Assembly: GCF_947494125.1 (NCBI RefSeq)
Contig: NZ_CANLTU010000016.1
Span: 1-60,919, forward strand
Direction: 5' to 3'
Length of the DNA: 60,919 nucleotides
Source: an uncultured Tenacibaculum sp.
GTDB taxonomy: Bacteria > Bacteroidota > Bacteroidia > Flavobacteriales > Flavobacteriaceae
Of the stretch, positions 10,186 through 19,766 are shown one piece after another; position 1 is the stretch's first letter; each line of letters opens with the position of its first letter. The translations under genes were made by a program, and so were the position numbers. Under the pieces are notes generated by a model. The model had not been told where the DNA came from and did not search any database. It saw only the letters and a program-made list of their open reading frames with translations.

Positions 10186-11577
10186 TTAATTGTTATCTGC
10201 TAATTCAAATCCTTCAGCTTCTTTTGTGCTAAAATCAACTTCATTATCTTCTGCTCCATGAGTAAGTGCTTTTAATTTCTTCAAGAAAATAAACACTAAA
10301 AGAGCAAAAACTACACAGAAAATAGCAATTCCTGTAAACACTTTGAATTCTCCAAAAATTGAAGAAGACTCTCCTAGTAATCCAGCTGCTTTATTACCTA
10401 AACCTGTTGTCGCAAAATAAATACCCATCATAATAGAAGCATATTTTGCAGGAGCTAATTTTGTTACAAATGAAAGTGATACTGGAGATAAACATAATTC
10501 TCCAATTGTATGAAATAAATAAGCTAAAACCAACCAATACATAGCAGAAGTTCCTGTAGTATCATATTCTGCTGCTGCTGCTGACATAAATAGGAATCCT
10601 ATACCAGTAATTCCTAAACCAATAATCATTTTATATAAAGAGGAAGCTTCTGTTCCTTTTAATTTTCTTTTAGCCCAAAAACTAGCTACACCGACTCCTA
10701 AAGTTATGATGAAAAAAGAGTTTAAAGATTGAAACCATGTAGCTGGAACTTGCCATCCCATTAACATTCTATCTGTTTTCTCTCTTGCATAAATATTCAT
10801 TAAACCACCAGCTTGTTCAAATGCAGCGAAAAAAGCAATTATTAATAAAAAAGAAGTCATTAAAACAATTATTCTATCTTTTTCAATTTTAGTAAGAGGC
10901 CTTTTATATGCTTCTTGATCTTCTACTTTTTCTGACTTTCCTAAATAATTCCCAACATGAACAAGGTATTTTTGACCCGCTAAAAATTGAATTAAACCTA
11001 ACACCATTAATATCCCTGCTAATCCAAAACCATAATGCCAACCATGAACTTCACCAACATAACCTACTACTATTCCTGACAAAAATGCACCAATATTAAT
11101 TCCTATATAAAAAATAGTGAATCCTTTATCTCTACGTACATCTCCTTTTTTATAAAGCCCTCCTACCATTGTAGAAATATTAGGTTTTAAACACCCAACT
11201 CCAAGAATTATAAATACAAGACCTGTGTAAAAAGCCCACATAGCTTCATAAGCAAGAACACTATGCCCAATAACTAAAAGAATTGCACCTAGAATCACTG
11301 ATTTCTTTTGACCTAAAAATTTATCTGCCAAAATTCCCCCAGGGATAGACATTATATATACTAATGCTGTATACCAACCATAAAGAGCAAGTGCTTCTCC
11401 TTGAGACCAACCAACACCTGGATTTAAATCCGTTGTTTTTGAAGTTAAATATAAAACCAAAAGAGCTCGCATTCCATAATAAGAAAAACGTTCCCACATT
11501 TCTGTAAAAAATAATACATATAGTCCTACTGGATGCCCAAACAATTCTTTTTCGTGTGGTTGTTTTACTGTACTCAT
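10186..11577 (-). CDS. POT/PTR-family proton-coupled oligopeptide transporter (short form)
   Basis: 463 aa with about 12 membrane segments. The POT signature is E26-x-x-E29-R30-F31-x-Y33-Y34, and FYIGINIGAFLSG matches the second PTR2 signature. It is a compact paralogue of the next gene downstream; both share the FGHPxGLYVLFFTEMWERFSYYG-like start, so they probably arose by duplication. It begins 9 bp after the DPP-IV stop, so the pair is very likely co-transcribed. The context indicates uptake of the dipeptides released by the peptidase. The C-terminal tail is acidic (DNEVDFSTKEAEGFELADNN). Confidence 0.92.
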   Translation of the reverse strand: MSTVKQPHEKELFGHPVGLYVLFFTEMWERFSYYGMRALLVLYLTSKTTDLNPGVGWSQGEALALYGWYTALVYIMSIPGGILADKFLGQKKSVILGAILLVIGHSVLAYEAMWAFYTGLVFIILGVGCLKPNISTMVGGLYKKGDVRRDKGFTIFYIGINIGAFLSGIVVGYVGEVHGWHYGFGLAGILMVLGLIQFLAGQKYLVHVGNYLGKSEKVEDQEAYKRPLTKIEKDRIIVLMTSFLLIIAFFAAFEQAGGLMNIYAREKTDRMLMGWQVPATWFQSLNSFFIITLGVGVASFWAKRKLKGTEASSLYKMIIGLGITGIGFLFMSAAAAEYDTTGTSAMYWLVLAYLFHTIGELCLSPVSLSFVTKLAPAKYASIMMGIYFATTGLGNKAAGLLGESSSIFGEFKVFTGIAIFCVVFALLVFIFLKKLKALTHGAEDNEVDFSTKEAEGFELADNN

Positions 11578-11586
11578 AGTTATATT

Positions 11587-13734
11587 TTATAAATTGTTTT
11601 TAATAAAGTTTGTCATTTTTGTGTACAAATGCATACGAGTATTTCCACCGTAAATCCCATGATTTCTATCTGGATACATTCCCCATTCAAATTGCTTATT
11701 TGCCTGAATTAATGCTTCTGCCATTCTATAAGCATTTTGAACATGTACATTATCATCTCCTGTTCCATGAATTAATAAATACTTCCCTTTTAATAATTCT
11801 GGGTAATTTAATGGAGAGTTTTCATCGTATCCAGTAGGATTTTCTTCAGGTGTACGCATATAACGTTCTGTATAAATTGTATCGTAAAAACGCCAAGTAG
11901 TTACTGGAGCAACTGCAATTGCCGCGGCAAAAACATCGTTTCCTTTTAATAATGAATTTGTACTCATATGACCTCCAAAAGACCATCCCCAAATACCAAT
12001 TCTTTTAGCGTCTACATATGGTAAATCTGCTAATTTTTTAGCTACAGCAATTTGATCTTCTGTTTCATGCTTAACTAAGTTCATGTACGTTACTTTTTTA
12101 AAATCACGTCCTTTAAGCCCAGTTCCTCTACCATCAACACAAACAATAATATAACCATCTTGCGCTAACATTTGGTGCCAGTAATCATTTGCACTGTTCC
12201 AACTATTTGATACTTGTTGCGACCCTGGCCCTGAATATTGATACATCAATACTGGGTGTTTTTTATTTGGATCAAAATTAGCAGGCTTTATTGTATACAT
12301 ATTTAAGTCTTCTCCATTTACATTAATGGTTGAAAATTCTTTTTTACTTAAATTATATCCAGCAATTACTTCTTTTAAAGCTGCATTATCTTTAATTGTC
12401 TTTAATACTTTTCCTACATCGTTTCTTAAAGTATATACATTAGGTGTATTAACATCCGAAAAAGTATTAATAAAATAATGCATGTTTTTACTAAATGAAG
12501 CTCTGTTAGTTCCTGATGGATTACTTAACAGCTTTTTGCTATCACCTTTTAAAGAAATACTATATACTCCTCTGTTAATAGAACCATTTTCTACTGACTG
12601 ATAATAAATTGTTTTTTTATCAGCATTATAACCATAATAAGATGTTACTTCCCAGTTACCTTTTGTAACTTGGTTTATTAATTTACCTGATTTATCATAG
12701 TGATAAATGTGATTATATCCATCTTTCTCACTAGTCCAAATAAAACTGTTGTCTTTTAAAAACGTTAAATCATCATTAACTTCTACATAAGCTTTATCTG
12801 TTTCATTTAAAACTAAAGAACTGCTGTATGTTTTTGCATCAACAAAATACATTTTTAAGTCATTTTGATGACGATTTAATGTACGAATCGATAAAACATT
12901 CCCTTCATTTGTCCAATTAATTCTTGGAATATACTCGTATTCCCCTACAGTAATCTCAGCTGTTTTATTCGTTTCAAATGAAAAAATATGCAACGATACT
13001 TTCGCATTGTCCTCTCCAGCTTTTGGATATTTAAATACATGTTGGGTTGGGTATTTTTCTTTTCCGTAAACATCCATAGAAAAAGTTTTCACTTTGCTTT
13101 CATCAAATCGTAAGTATGCTAAATATTTACTATCCTTACTCCATTCAAAAGCTTTTACAAAACCAAATTCTTCTTCGTATACCCAATCAGTAATACCATT
13201 TATAATTTCGTTTTTCTTTCCATTACTTGTAATTTGGTAAACTACATTGTTTTCAGAATAATCTTTAATGAATAAATTGTTACCTTTTGCATAAGCTACT
13301 TTTTTACTATCAGGAGAAAAAGTTGGTTCTTGAATATCTTCACCAATTAAATCTAACGATTTCGTAGCAATATCATAAACATAAAAGGTACCTAAAAAAG
13401 AACGACGAAAAATCGGTTTAAAGGCAGTACCTAAAATCAATTTTGATTCGTCGTTATTAAAACTATATGATTGAAATGCTTTTAAACCATTTAAATCTTT
13501 ACTATCTACAATTGTTGCAACTTTTTCTAAAGTCTCGTAACTATACTTATCTACAGAAGAGCCTCCTTCGGAATAATTTAATAATGAATAAAAATCACCA
13601 TTCATTGAATTTAAAGAGTTCATGTAATCTGCTCTAAATGTGCCCTTTTTCCATATATCTTCTAAAGAAATATCTTTTTTTTGAGCTTGTACAAGCGTAG
13701 ATATCCCTATAAAAAACATTAATATTTTCTTCAT
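11587..13734 (-). CDS. Dipeptidyl peptidase IV-type serine protease (S9B)
   Basis: About 715 aa using the ATG at 13734; an in-frame ATG 32 codons upstream exists, but the later start opens directly into a signal peptide (MKKILMFFIGISTLVQAQ). An N-terminal beta-propeller (DPPIV_N) is followed by a C-terminal alpha/beta hydrolase. Catalytic residues are Ser in GIWGWSFGGH (about 586), Asp in HGTGDDNVH (about 660) and His in DRNHGIYGG (about 691). DRGTG-like DGRGTGLKGRDF and the propeller segment DWVYEEEFG carry the Glu pair that binds the free N-terminus. The family removes X-Pro or X-Ala dipeptides in the periplasm. It is the first gene of a peptide-scavenging operon with two POT importers. Confidence 0.93.
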   Translation of the reverse strand: MKKILMFFIGISTLVQAQKKDISLEDIWKKGTFRADYMNSLNSMNGDFYSLLNYSEGGSSVDKYSYETLEKVATIVDSKDLNGLKAFQSYSFNNDESKLILGTAFKPIFRRSFLGTFYVYDIATKSLDLIGEDIQEPTFSPDSKKVAYAKGNNLFIKDYSENNVVYQITSNGKKNEIINGITDWVYEEEFGFVKAFEWSKDSKYLAYLRFDESKVKTFSMDVYGKEKYPTQHVFKYPKAGEDNAKVSLHIFSFETNKTAEITVGEYEYIPRINWTNEGNVLSIRTLNRHQNDLKMYFVDAKTYSSSLVLNETDKAYVEVNDDLTFLKDNSFIWTSEKDGYNHIYHYDKSGKLINQVTKGNWEVTSYYGYNADKKTIYYQSVENGSINRGVYSISLKGDSKKLLSNPSGTNRASFSKNMHYFINTFSDVNTPNVYTLRNDVGKVLKTIKDNAALKEVIAGYNLSKKEFSTINVNGEDLNMYTIKPANFDPNKKHPVLMYQYSGPGSQQVSNSWNSANDYWHQMLAQDGYIIVCVDGRGTGLKGRDFKKVTYMNLVKHETEDQIAVAKKLADLPYVDAKRIGIWGWSFGGHMSTNSLLKGNDVFAAAIAVAPVTTWRFYDTIYTERYMRTPEENPTGYDENSPLNYPELLKGKYLLIHGTGDDNVHVQNAYRMAEALIQANKQFEWGMYPDRNHGIYGGNTRMHLYTKMTNFIKNNL

Positions 13735-13846
13735 ATTGATTTGTTGTTTGTATAAAAAGTTTGCCAAGTTTACGGAAAAATCATCAAAAACACCTCCAAA
13801 ATTGCTAGAAATCCTAAATAACAACCCCATTTTAACAGGATTAATT

Positions 13847-13854
13847 TATCTTTG
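13847..13854 (+). promoter_or_regulatory. Flavobacterial -7 box (TATCTTTG) before mvaA
   Basis: TATCTTTG matches the Bacteroidota TAnnTTTG element and lies 22 bp before the ATG. No clear TTG -33 box is seen at 19-20 bp. Confidence 0.5.
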
Positions 13855-13876
13855 ACCCTTACAAAACTAACAAAGA

Positions 13877-15148
13877 ATGTCTAAAATCATTTCAGGTTTT
13901 TCTAAGCTTTCGAAAGAAGAAAAAATAGATTGGTTGTCTATTAATTATTTCAACAACCAACCAGAAATTATTAAAACTATAAAACAATATTGGAATGTAG
14001 ATGATAAATTACAACAGCTACACGACGATTTTATTGAAAATACTATTTCTAATTTTTATATGCCATATGGTATAGCTCCTAATTTTGTTATTAATAATCG
14101 AGATTATGTAATACCTATGGTAGTTGAAGAAAGTTCTGTTGTTGCAGCTGCTTCTTTAGTTGCTAAATTTTGGAGTACTCGTGGAGGTTTTAAGACAAAT
14201 GTAATTTCTACTACTAAAATTGGTCAAGTTCACTTTATATATTCTGGAAATAAAAATGAATTAGAAGCTTATTTTAACGAACAAAAACCTCAATTATACA
14301 AAGCCACAGCTTCTATTACAAAAAACATGGAAAAACGTGGTGGTGGGATTTTAGACATCCAATTAATTGATAAAACAGATAAACTTGAAAATTATTTTCA
14401 ACTCCATGTAACTTTTGAAACGAAAGATTCAATGGGAGCTAACTTTATTAATTCTTGTTTAGAAGCTATCGCTAATCAGTTTAGAAAAGATGATATTGAA
14501 ATTGTAATGAGCATCCTTTCTAATTATGTACCTGAATGTATCGTTAGAGCTGAAGTAAGTTGTAAAGTAGAAGATTTAGGAGGAGAAAATCCTCATAAAT
14601 TTGCTCAAAAATTTGAACAAGCTGTAAAAATTGCAGAAATAGAACCTTATAGAGCTGTTACTCATAACAAAGGGATTATGAACGGAATTGATTCTGTTGT
14701 TTTAGCAACAGGGAACGATTTTAGAGCTGTTGAAGCTGGTGCACATGCCTATGCTTCAAAAGACGGTCAATACAAAAGTTTAACGCATTGTACTGTTAAA
14801 GACGGCATTTTTACGTTCTGGATTGAACTTCCTTTAGCATTAGGTACCGTAGGTGGCTTAACAGCATTACATCCTATGGCTAAATTATCGTTAGATATGA
14901 TGCAAAGACCTTCTGCTAGAGAATTAATGGAAATAATGGCTACAGCAGGTTTAGCTCAAAATTTTGCTGCATTACGTGCTTTAACGACCAAAGGCATTCA
15001 GCATGGACATATGAAAATGCATCTACAAAACATTTTAAATCAGTTAGGTGCTTCTTCTGAAGAAAAAGAAGAGATAACAACTTATTTTGAAAACAAAACT
15101 GTTTCTCATAGTGCTGTTGTTGATAAATTTAACGAATTAAAAAAGTAG
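13877..15148 (+). CDS. mvaA: Hydroxymethylglutaryl-CoA reductase, class II
   Basis: 423 aa. HMG-CoA reductase reduces HMG-CoA to mevalonate, the committed step of the mevalonate pathway. Class II signatures are visible: EESSVVAAAS at about 83-92, a DSMGANFIN substrate motif near 184, GTVGGLTALHPMAKL near 321, and the catalytic histidine region HGHMKMH near 376-382. It heads a tight block in which the next gene (GHMP kinase) begins 1 nt after this stop and overlaps the following flavoprotein gene. A TATCTTTG promoter element precedes it. Cofactor preference (NADH or NADPH) is not assignable by eye. Confidence 0.94.
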   Translation: MSKIISGFSKLSKEEKIDWLSINYFNNQPEIIKTIKQYWNVDDKLQQLHDDFIENTISNFYMPYGIAPNFVINNRDYVIPMVVEESSVVAAASLVAKFWSTRGGFKTNVISTTKIGQVHFIYSGNKNELEAYFNEQKPQLYKATASITKNMEKRGGGILDIQLIDKTDKLENYFQLHVTFETKDSMGANFINSCLEAIANQFRKDDIEIVMSILSNYVPECIVRAEVSCKVEDLGGENPHKFAQKFEQAVKIAEIEPYRAVTHNKGIMNGIDSVVLATGNDFRAVEAGAHAYASKDGQYKSLTHCTVKDGIFTFWIELPLALGTVGGLTALHPMAKLSLDMMQRPSARELMEIMATAGLAQNFAALRALTTKGIQHGHMKMHLQNILNQLGASSEEKEEITTYFENKTVSHSAVVDKFNELKK

Positions 15149-15149
15149 T

Positions 15150-16079
15150 TTGGATACATTTTATAGCAACGGAAAATTATTATTAACAGGTGAATATGTT
15201 GTCTTAGACGGAGCTACTTCATTAGCTGTGCCTACAAAATTTGGACAAGATTTAATTATTGAACCAATACAAGAACTTCAACTTATTTGGGGAAGTTTTA
15301 CCAATACTGGTGAATGTTGGTTTGAAGCTAGTTTTGACCTACCTAAACTACGCTTAACCTCAGCTACATTTAATTCTAACAAAGAAGGTAGTGCCGAATT
15401 TATAGCTGAAACTTTACGAGATATTTTACTAGAAGCAAAACGTTTAAATCCTAAATTTCTGGATAGCAATAATGGATTTATTGTAAAAACAAACCTAACT
15501 TTCCCTCAAAACTGGGGACTTGGAAGTTCTTCTACTTTAATAAACAACATCGCTTCTTGGGCCAATGTAAATCCATTTACATTACTATGGAATGCTTTTT
15601 CTGGAAGTGGATACGACATTGCTTGTGCAAGTCATAACTCACCAATTTTATATCAGTTAAAAGAAAGCAAACCTATTATTGAAGAAGTAGAATTTAATCC
15701 AAGTTTTACTGATGAATTGTTTTTTGTGTATTTAAATCAAAAACAAAACAGCAGAGAAGGTATTGCACAATACAAACAACATAAAGAAGAAGCTAAAACA
15801 CTTATTACCGAGATAGACTCTTTAACTCAAGAATTTTTAGCAACTAACTCATCTAAGAACTTAGGTGAAATAATTATTGAGCACGAACAGATAATTAGCT
15901 CTATTATTAAACAACAACCTGTTAAAAAACGTCTTTTCTCTGATTACTTTGGAGAAATTAAAAGCCTAGGTGCTTGGGGTGGCGACTTTATTTTAGCTAC
16001 TGGTAATGATGATTCTATAAATTACTTTAACCAAAAAGGATTTAACACCATTTTACCTTACAAAGAAATGATTTTATAA
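15150..16079 (+). CDS. GYDIA-family GHMP kinase (probable mevalonate-pathway kinase)
   Basis: 309 aa, read from a TTG start 1 nt after the mvaA stop; the TTG gives the usual family N-terminus (FYSNGKLLLTGEYVVLDGA). The GHMP ATP loop is NWGLGSSSTLIN near 120, and the family-defining GSGYDIACASH is near 151. Its position directly behind HMG-CoA reductase, with mevalonate-kinase-like and decarboxylase genes downstream in the same neighbourhood, suggests it supplies a missing phosphorylation step, most simply phosphomevalonate kinase. That assignment is inference; the family has no reaction I can state as proven. TAATG overlap with the next gene implies translational coupling. Confidence 0.85.
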   Translation: MDTFYSNGKLLLTGEYVVLDGATSLAVPTKFGQDLIIEPIQELQLIWGSFTNTGECWFEASFDLPKLRLTSATFNSNKEGSAEFIAETLRDILLEAKRLNPKFLDSNNGFIVKTNLTFPQNWGLGSSSTLINNIASWANVNPFTLLWNAFSGSGYDIACASHNSPILYQLKESKPIIEEVEFNPSFTDELFFVYLNQKQNSREGIAQYKQHKEEAKTLITEIDSLTQEFLATNSSKNLGEIIIEHEQIISSIIKQQPVKKRLFSDYFGEIKSLGAWGGDFILATGNDDSINYFNQKGFNTILPYKEMIL

Positions 16080-17287
16080 TGAAGAAAGTAGTAATTATTG
16101 GTGGTGGTGCAGCTGGCTTTTTTACAGCGATAAATGCAAAAGAAAATAATCCTGATTTAGACATAACTATTCTTGAAAAAGGAAAAGATGTTTTACAAAA
16201 AGTAAAAATTTCTGGTGGAGGGCGTTGTAATGTTACGCATGCTTGTTTTGACCCTAAAGAACTAACAAAATTCTATCCAAGAGGTGAAAAAGAATTACTT
16301 GGGCCTTTTCATCAATTTATGACGGGTGATACTTTTGAATGGTTTGACAATAGAGGTATTCCTTTAAAAATTGAAAACGACAACAGAGTTTTTCCTGAAG
16401 CAAACACTTCACAAGCTATTATTGATTGCTTTACAAACGCTGTTGATAACCTTGGCATTAAAGTGTTGAAAAACCACGGTGTAAATAGTGTTTCTCAACA
16501 AGAAAACAAATGGATTATTAACACCAAAGAGAAGCAATTTGATGCTGATTTTTTAGTTGTTGCCGCTGGTAGTTCTAAAAAAGTGTGGGATTTATGTAAA
16601 ACTTTAAATCATACTATTATCGCCCCTGTTCCTTCTTTATTCACCTTCAATATAAAAGACAAACGAATTATTGACTTAGGCGGCATCTCTGTTCCTAATG
16701 CCGATGTTAAACTTGTTGGAACTAATTTAGAAAACTCTGGCCCTTTATTAATTACCCATTGGGGTTTAAGTGGCCCTGCTATTTTAAAACTTTCTGCTTT
16801 TGGAGCTCGCATTTTAGCTGATAAAAATTACCAATATAATGTTGAAGTAAATTGGCTTGGACAAGATTTTGATTCGGTTTTAGATGAATTAACCCTATTA
16901 AAGAAACAACAAGCTAAAAAGCAAGTAAATTTAAAATCTCCTTTTTCTGATATTCCACGTCGTTTATGGGAGCGCTTTGTTGTTGCTGCTGAAATTAAAC
17001 CAAATCAGAATTGGGGTGATTTAAGTAATAAACAATTAAATAATTTAGCGAATCAGTTAACCAAAGGTTTATTCAATGCGAATGGACGAACTACTTTTAA
17101 AGACGAGTTTGTTACTGCTGGTGGTGTAAATTTAAAAGAAATAAACTTTAAACGTTTTGAAAGCAAGCTTCACAAAAACTTATTTTTTGTTGGTGAAGTT
17201 TTAAATATTGACGCTGTTACTGGTGGCTTTAATTTTCAAAATGCTTGGACTGGCGGATTTATTTGCGCAAAAAGCATTTCTGAATAA
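16079..17287 (+). CDS. HI0933/YhiN-type NAD(P)/FAD-dependent oxidoreductase
   Basis: 402 aa flavoprotein. The Rossmann FAD-binding motif is VVIIGGGAAGFF at residues 4-15, the family signature SGGGRCNVTH is near 45, and the C-terminal VTAGGV plus LFFVGEVLNIDAVTGGFN lines the FAD site. It belongs to the HI0933/TIGR00275 family, whose physiological reaction is poorly defined. Its ATG overlaps the stop of the GHMP kinase (TAATG), so it is translated with the mevalonate block, but co-transcription may only reflect gene packing. It ends in a strong terminator. Confidence 0.9.
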   Translation: MKKVVIIGGGAAGFFTAINAKENNPDLDITILEKGKDVLQKVKISGGGRCNVTHACFDPKELTKFYPRGEKELLGPFHQFMTGDTFEWFDNRGIPLKIENDNRVFPEANTSQAIIDCFTNAVDNLGIKVLKNHGVNSVSQQENKWIINTKEKQFDADFLVVAAGSSKKVWDLCKTLNHTIIAPVPSLFTFNIKDKRIIDLGGISVPNADVKLVGTNLENSGPLLITHWGLSGPAILKLSAFGARILADKNYQYNVEVNWLGQDFDSVLDELTLLKKQQAKKQVNLKSPFSDIPRRLWERFVVAAEIKPNQNWGDLSNKQLNNLANQLTKGLFNANGRTTFKDEFVTAGGVNLKEINFKRFESKLHKNLFFVGEVLNIDAVTGGFNFQNAWTGGFICAKSISE

Positions 17288-17289
17288 AT

Positions 17290-17330
17290 AAAAAACACCT
17301 CGTACTAAAATTAAGTATGAGGTGTTTTTT
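17290..17330. terminator. Bidirectional terminator after the flavoprotein gene
   Basis: AAAACACCTCGTACT pairs with AGTATGAGGTGTTTT (one G-T pair), with A and T runs on the two sides. It serves the plus operon and the converging KTSC gene. Confidence 0.85.
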
Positions 17331-17346
17331 ATTTAATTTTCACTAC

Positions 17347-17793
17347 TTAAGCTGTAGCCATTGCTTTTTTCGATTTTCTATAAATAAAAGAATTGAAAAT
17401 GTTTCTTTTTCCAAAATTATTAATCGATTTTGCATTTATAAACTTGATGAAAAGTTTTTTGTTTACTCCAAAATACTCATATGTATTACCGTCTGTAAAA
17501 GTAACTTCTAACAACATGCTTTTGTGTTGATAATCTTCTACTTTAAATTCTGTAATTGTCTTGTGATATGCTTCTAAATTAGCTTCTTTTGTTTCTGGAG
17601 CAATACTTACTAAAAAATGATATCCATCAATAATTTCTGTACTAACCTCTTCTGCTTCTAATTTTTTCTCTTCGTCTTGGAATTTATCTGGATGCCATTC
17701 TTTTACCAACCCTCTATAAGTAGTTTTTAATTCTTTTAAATTAATAGCTCCTTCTACTTTAAAAAGTTTTTTATATTGTTTTATTCTCTTCAT
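17347..17793 (-). CDS. J-domain plus KTSC-domain protein
   Basis: 148 aa, cytosolic. An N-terminal J-like domain contains the HPDKF motif at residues 34-38 after a helix KTTYRGLVKEW. A C-terminal KTSC domain (about 85-140) includes KSMLLEVTFTDGNTYEYFGV. The HPD tripeptide is needed for stimulation of DnaK ATPase in J proteins; the role of KTSC is not established. It stands alone between a bidirectional terminator and a 205-bp gap. Confidence 0.8.
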   Translation of the reverse strand: MKRIKQYKKLFKVEGAINLKELKTTYRGLVKEWHPDKFQDEEKKLEAEEVSTEIIDGYHFLVSIAPETKEANLEAYHKTITEFKVEDYQHKSMLLEVTFTDGNTYEYFGVNKKLFIKFINAKSINNFGKRNIFNSFIYRKSKKAMATA

Positions 17794-17998
17794 TATCTGA
17801 ATTCAAAAATTTAGCCTGCAAAACTACTCATATTACCTGAATATCAACTAGAAAACTCATTTATTTTAAAAAAAACATAATCATTATCTGAACACGTATT
17901 CAAATTACACGCAAAACATAAACCCTTTATATTTATAATACTAATTGATTAGCCCTTTATTTTGTCTCTATTTTTATTTTATTTATTTTTAAAAAATA

Positions 17999-18768
17999 AT
18001 GACAGAAGAAACTTTTATTGAATTTTGGATTCGTGATGCAACTCAAATTCTATTGCGTTACCTTTTTATTGCTGGATCAGCTTTTGTCCTATTTTATCTT
18101 GTACTTAAAAAGACTTTATGGTTTAGAAAATTCAAAAAAAGCTTCCTAAGCTTAAAGATTATAAAAGAGATGTTATTTACTCTTTTTTCTCTGTTTCTAT
18201 TTTTGCTACTGTAGCTCTTTTTGTTTTTTACTATTTACTTCCTTACACCAATATCTATTTTAATTTCAATGAATATGGTATGGCATACTACATTTTAAGT
18301 TGGGCTTGGATGTTTTTCTTACATGACACTTATTTTTACTGGATACATCGCTTAATGCATCATCCAAAACTTTATAGAAGCGTACATTTAATTCATCATA
18401 AATCTACCAATCCTTCTCCTTGGACTGCTTATGCTTTTCACCCTTTTGAAGCTTTTTTAGAAGCTTTAATTGCTCCTCTGATTGCTTTTACCCTACCGGT
18501 TCACATTTCTTCTTTTGGCTTATTCTTTTTATTCCAGATAATTTATAATGTTTATGGGCATTTAGGTTTTGAATTATACCCTAAAAAATTTCATAAAACG
18601 CTTATTGGAAAATGGATTAATACTTCTGTAGCTCATAATTTACATCATAAGAAGTTCAATGGAAATTACGGATTGTATTTTCTTTTTTGGGATAGAATAA
18701 TGGGTACTGTTAGAGAAGATTATAATACTACTTTTGAAAAAAGCACTTCTAAAAACACCAACAATTAA
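17999..18768 (+). pseudogene. Sterol desaturase/fatty acid hydroxylase family, split by a frameshift in an A7 run
   Basis: Two frames together make one membrane di-iron hydroxylase of about 255 aa. Frame one starts at ATG 17999 (MTEETFIEFWIRDATQ) and is in phase until AAATTCAAAAAAAGC. After the A7 run (18134-18140) the family sequence continues in the -1 frame (KLPKLKDYKRDVIYS...), where all histidine boxes lie: HDTYFYWIHRLMHH, HLIHHKS and HNLHHKK. One extra A (A8) would restore a single frame. This may be a real inactivating mutation, a homopolymer sequencing error, a phase-variable tract or slippage. The family hydroxylates or desaturates lipids at the membrane. Its end overlaps the converging gene by 4 bp. 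Confidence 0.75.
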
Positions 18769-19385
18769 TAACTCATAATTGTTCCGTAATATAATAACTG
18801 AAATGTTTTTACATCTAATAGTAAGCAATTCATAGACATCATAATTCCGTAGTTAGATTTATCGTAAAAATGATATTTAAAATAGTCTATCTCATTCCCA
18901 TCATGATCATAAAAAACGTCGTTTGTTTTAAAATGCCCATTATAAAAATTCTCTAATTGCGATAACTTATGCACATTTATCTTAATAGAATGATTGTAGA
19001 GACTATCTATTTTTATTTTAAGTTTTTTCCCTTTATAACTCAATCCTCCCTCTTTTTCAAAAAGAATATCCTTATAAAAATCATCTACCAATAAATCATA
19101 CAAAACTTGCTCTGTATTTGCTTTCTTTTGAAGCTTTTCTATATACTTAGATAAGTTATTAGAGAGTCTATTAAACTCTATTACTCTAGTTTTTGTTTTT
19201 TGAAACATTAGCGGTTTTTCTTCTGCTTGTTTTTCAAAAAAAGAAGTTCTACCTGCTATTAACTCATTATTTATACGAATAGCCTCAGTAATAGACTTAT
19301 GAGCCGAATAAGTTAAAAATTTATGTTGAGAAAAACCATGTAAAGACACTAAAAATAGTGAAAGTAAAATGAACTTATTTTTCAT
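18765..19385 (-). CDS. Secreted protein resembling the GldM N-terminal domain
   Basis: About 206 aa from the ATG at 19385, chosen because it gives a signal peptide (MKNKFILLSLFLVSLHGFSQ) directly; an ATG 16 codons upstream is less likely. After the signal the pattern (ITEAIRINNELIAGRTSFFE, then EEKPLMFQKTKTRVIEFNRL, a helix with LSKYIEKLQKK, and the Asp-rich DFYKDILFEKEGGLSYKGKK) resembles the periplasmic helical N-terminal part of GldM, a T9SS motor component, but without the GldM membrane anchor or downstream domains. The resemblance is by eye and may reflect only fold-level similarity. No operon partner is apparent. Confidence 0.5.
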   Translation of the reverse strand: MKNKFILLSLFLVSLHGFSQHKFLTYSAHKSITEAIRINNELIAGRTSFFEKQAEEKPLMFQKTKTRVIEFNRLSNNLSKYIEKLQKKANTEQVLYDLLVDDFYKDILFEKEGGLSYKGKKLKIKIDSLYNHSIKINVHKLSQLENFYNGHFKTNDVFYDHDGNEIDYFKYHFYDKSNYGIMMSMNCLLLDVKTFQLLYYGTIMSY

Positions 19386-19463
19386 ACAACATAAATTTTC
19401 TGAAAAGGTACTGCATTTTGATTTGCTTTTCAAAAGAAAACAAATCTAGTCAGTACAATTAAA

Positions 19464-19748
19464 CTATTCTTCTTCGTAACAATTAAAAACTATTGAGTAT
19501 CCATATTCTACAGCATCTTCGTATAATTCTTTTTGGTCATCATCCACATCATTTACTGAATTCAATGTGAAATACTCTTCTTCAATCTCAGTTACTTTCC
19601 ATCCTTCATCTTTTATATAGAATTTTGCCAATCGGATTGCCCCTTCTATATCTTTATAATCAATATACAAGCTTACATAAGCTCCTAAAACTTCATCGTA
19701 ATGTTCTGATGATTTTTTTGGTTTTGCTAAAGCATTTATTAAAAACAT
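19464..19748 (-). CDS. Hypothetical acidic 94-aa protein
   Basis: No family is recognised. It is a small soluble protein, strongly acidic toward its C-terminus (NDVDDDQKELYEDAVEYGYS, ending CYEEE). It has no signal peptide or membrane segment. It lies 18 bp downstream of another small unknown gene on the same strand, so the two are probably co-transcribed and may act together. Confidence 0.65.
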   Translation of the reverse strand: MFLINALAKPKKSSEHYDEVLGAYVSLYIDYKDIEGAIRLAKFYIKDEGWKVTEIEEEYFTLNSVNDVDDDQKELYEDAVEYGYSIVFNCYEEE

Positions 19749-19766
19749 ATTTTATTTTTTTATTAA

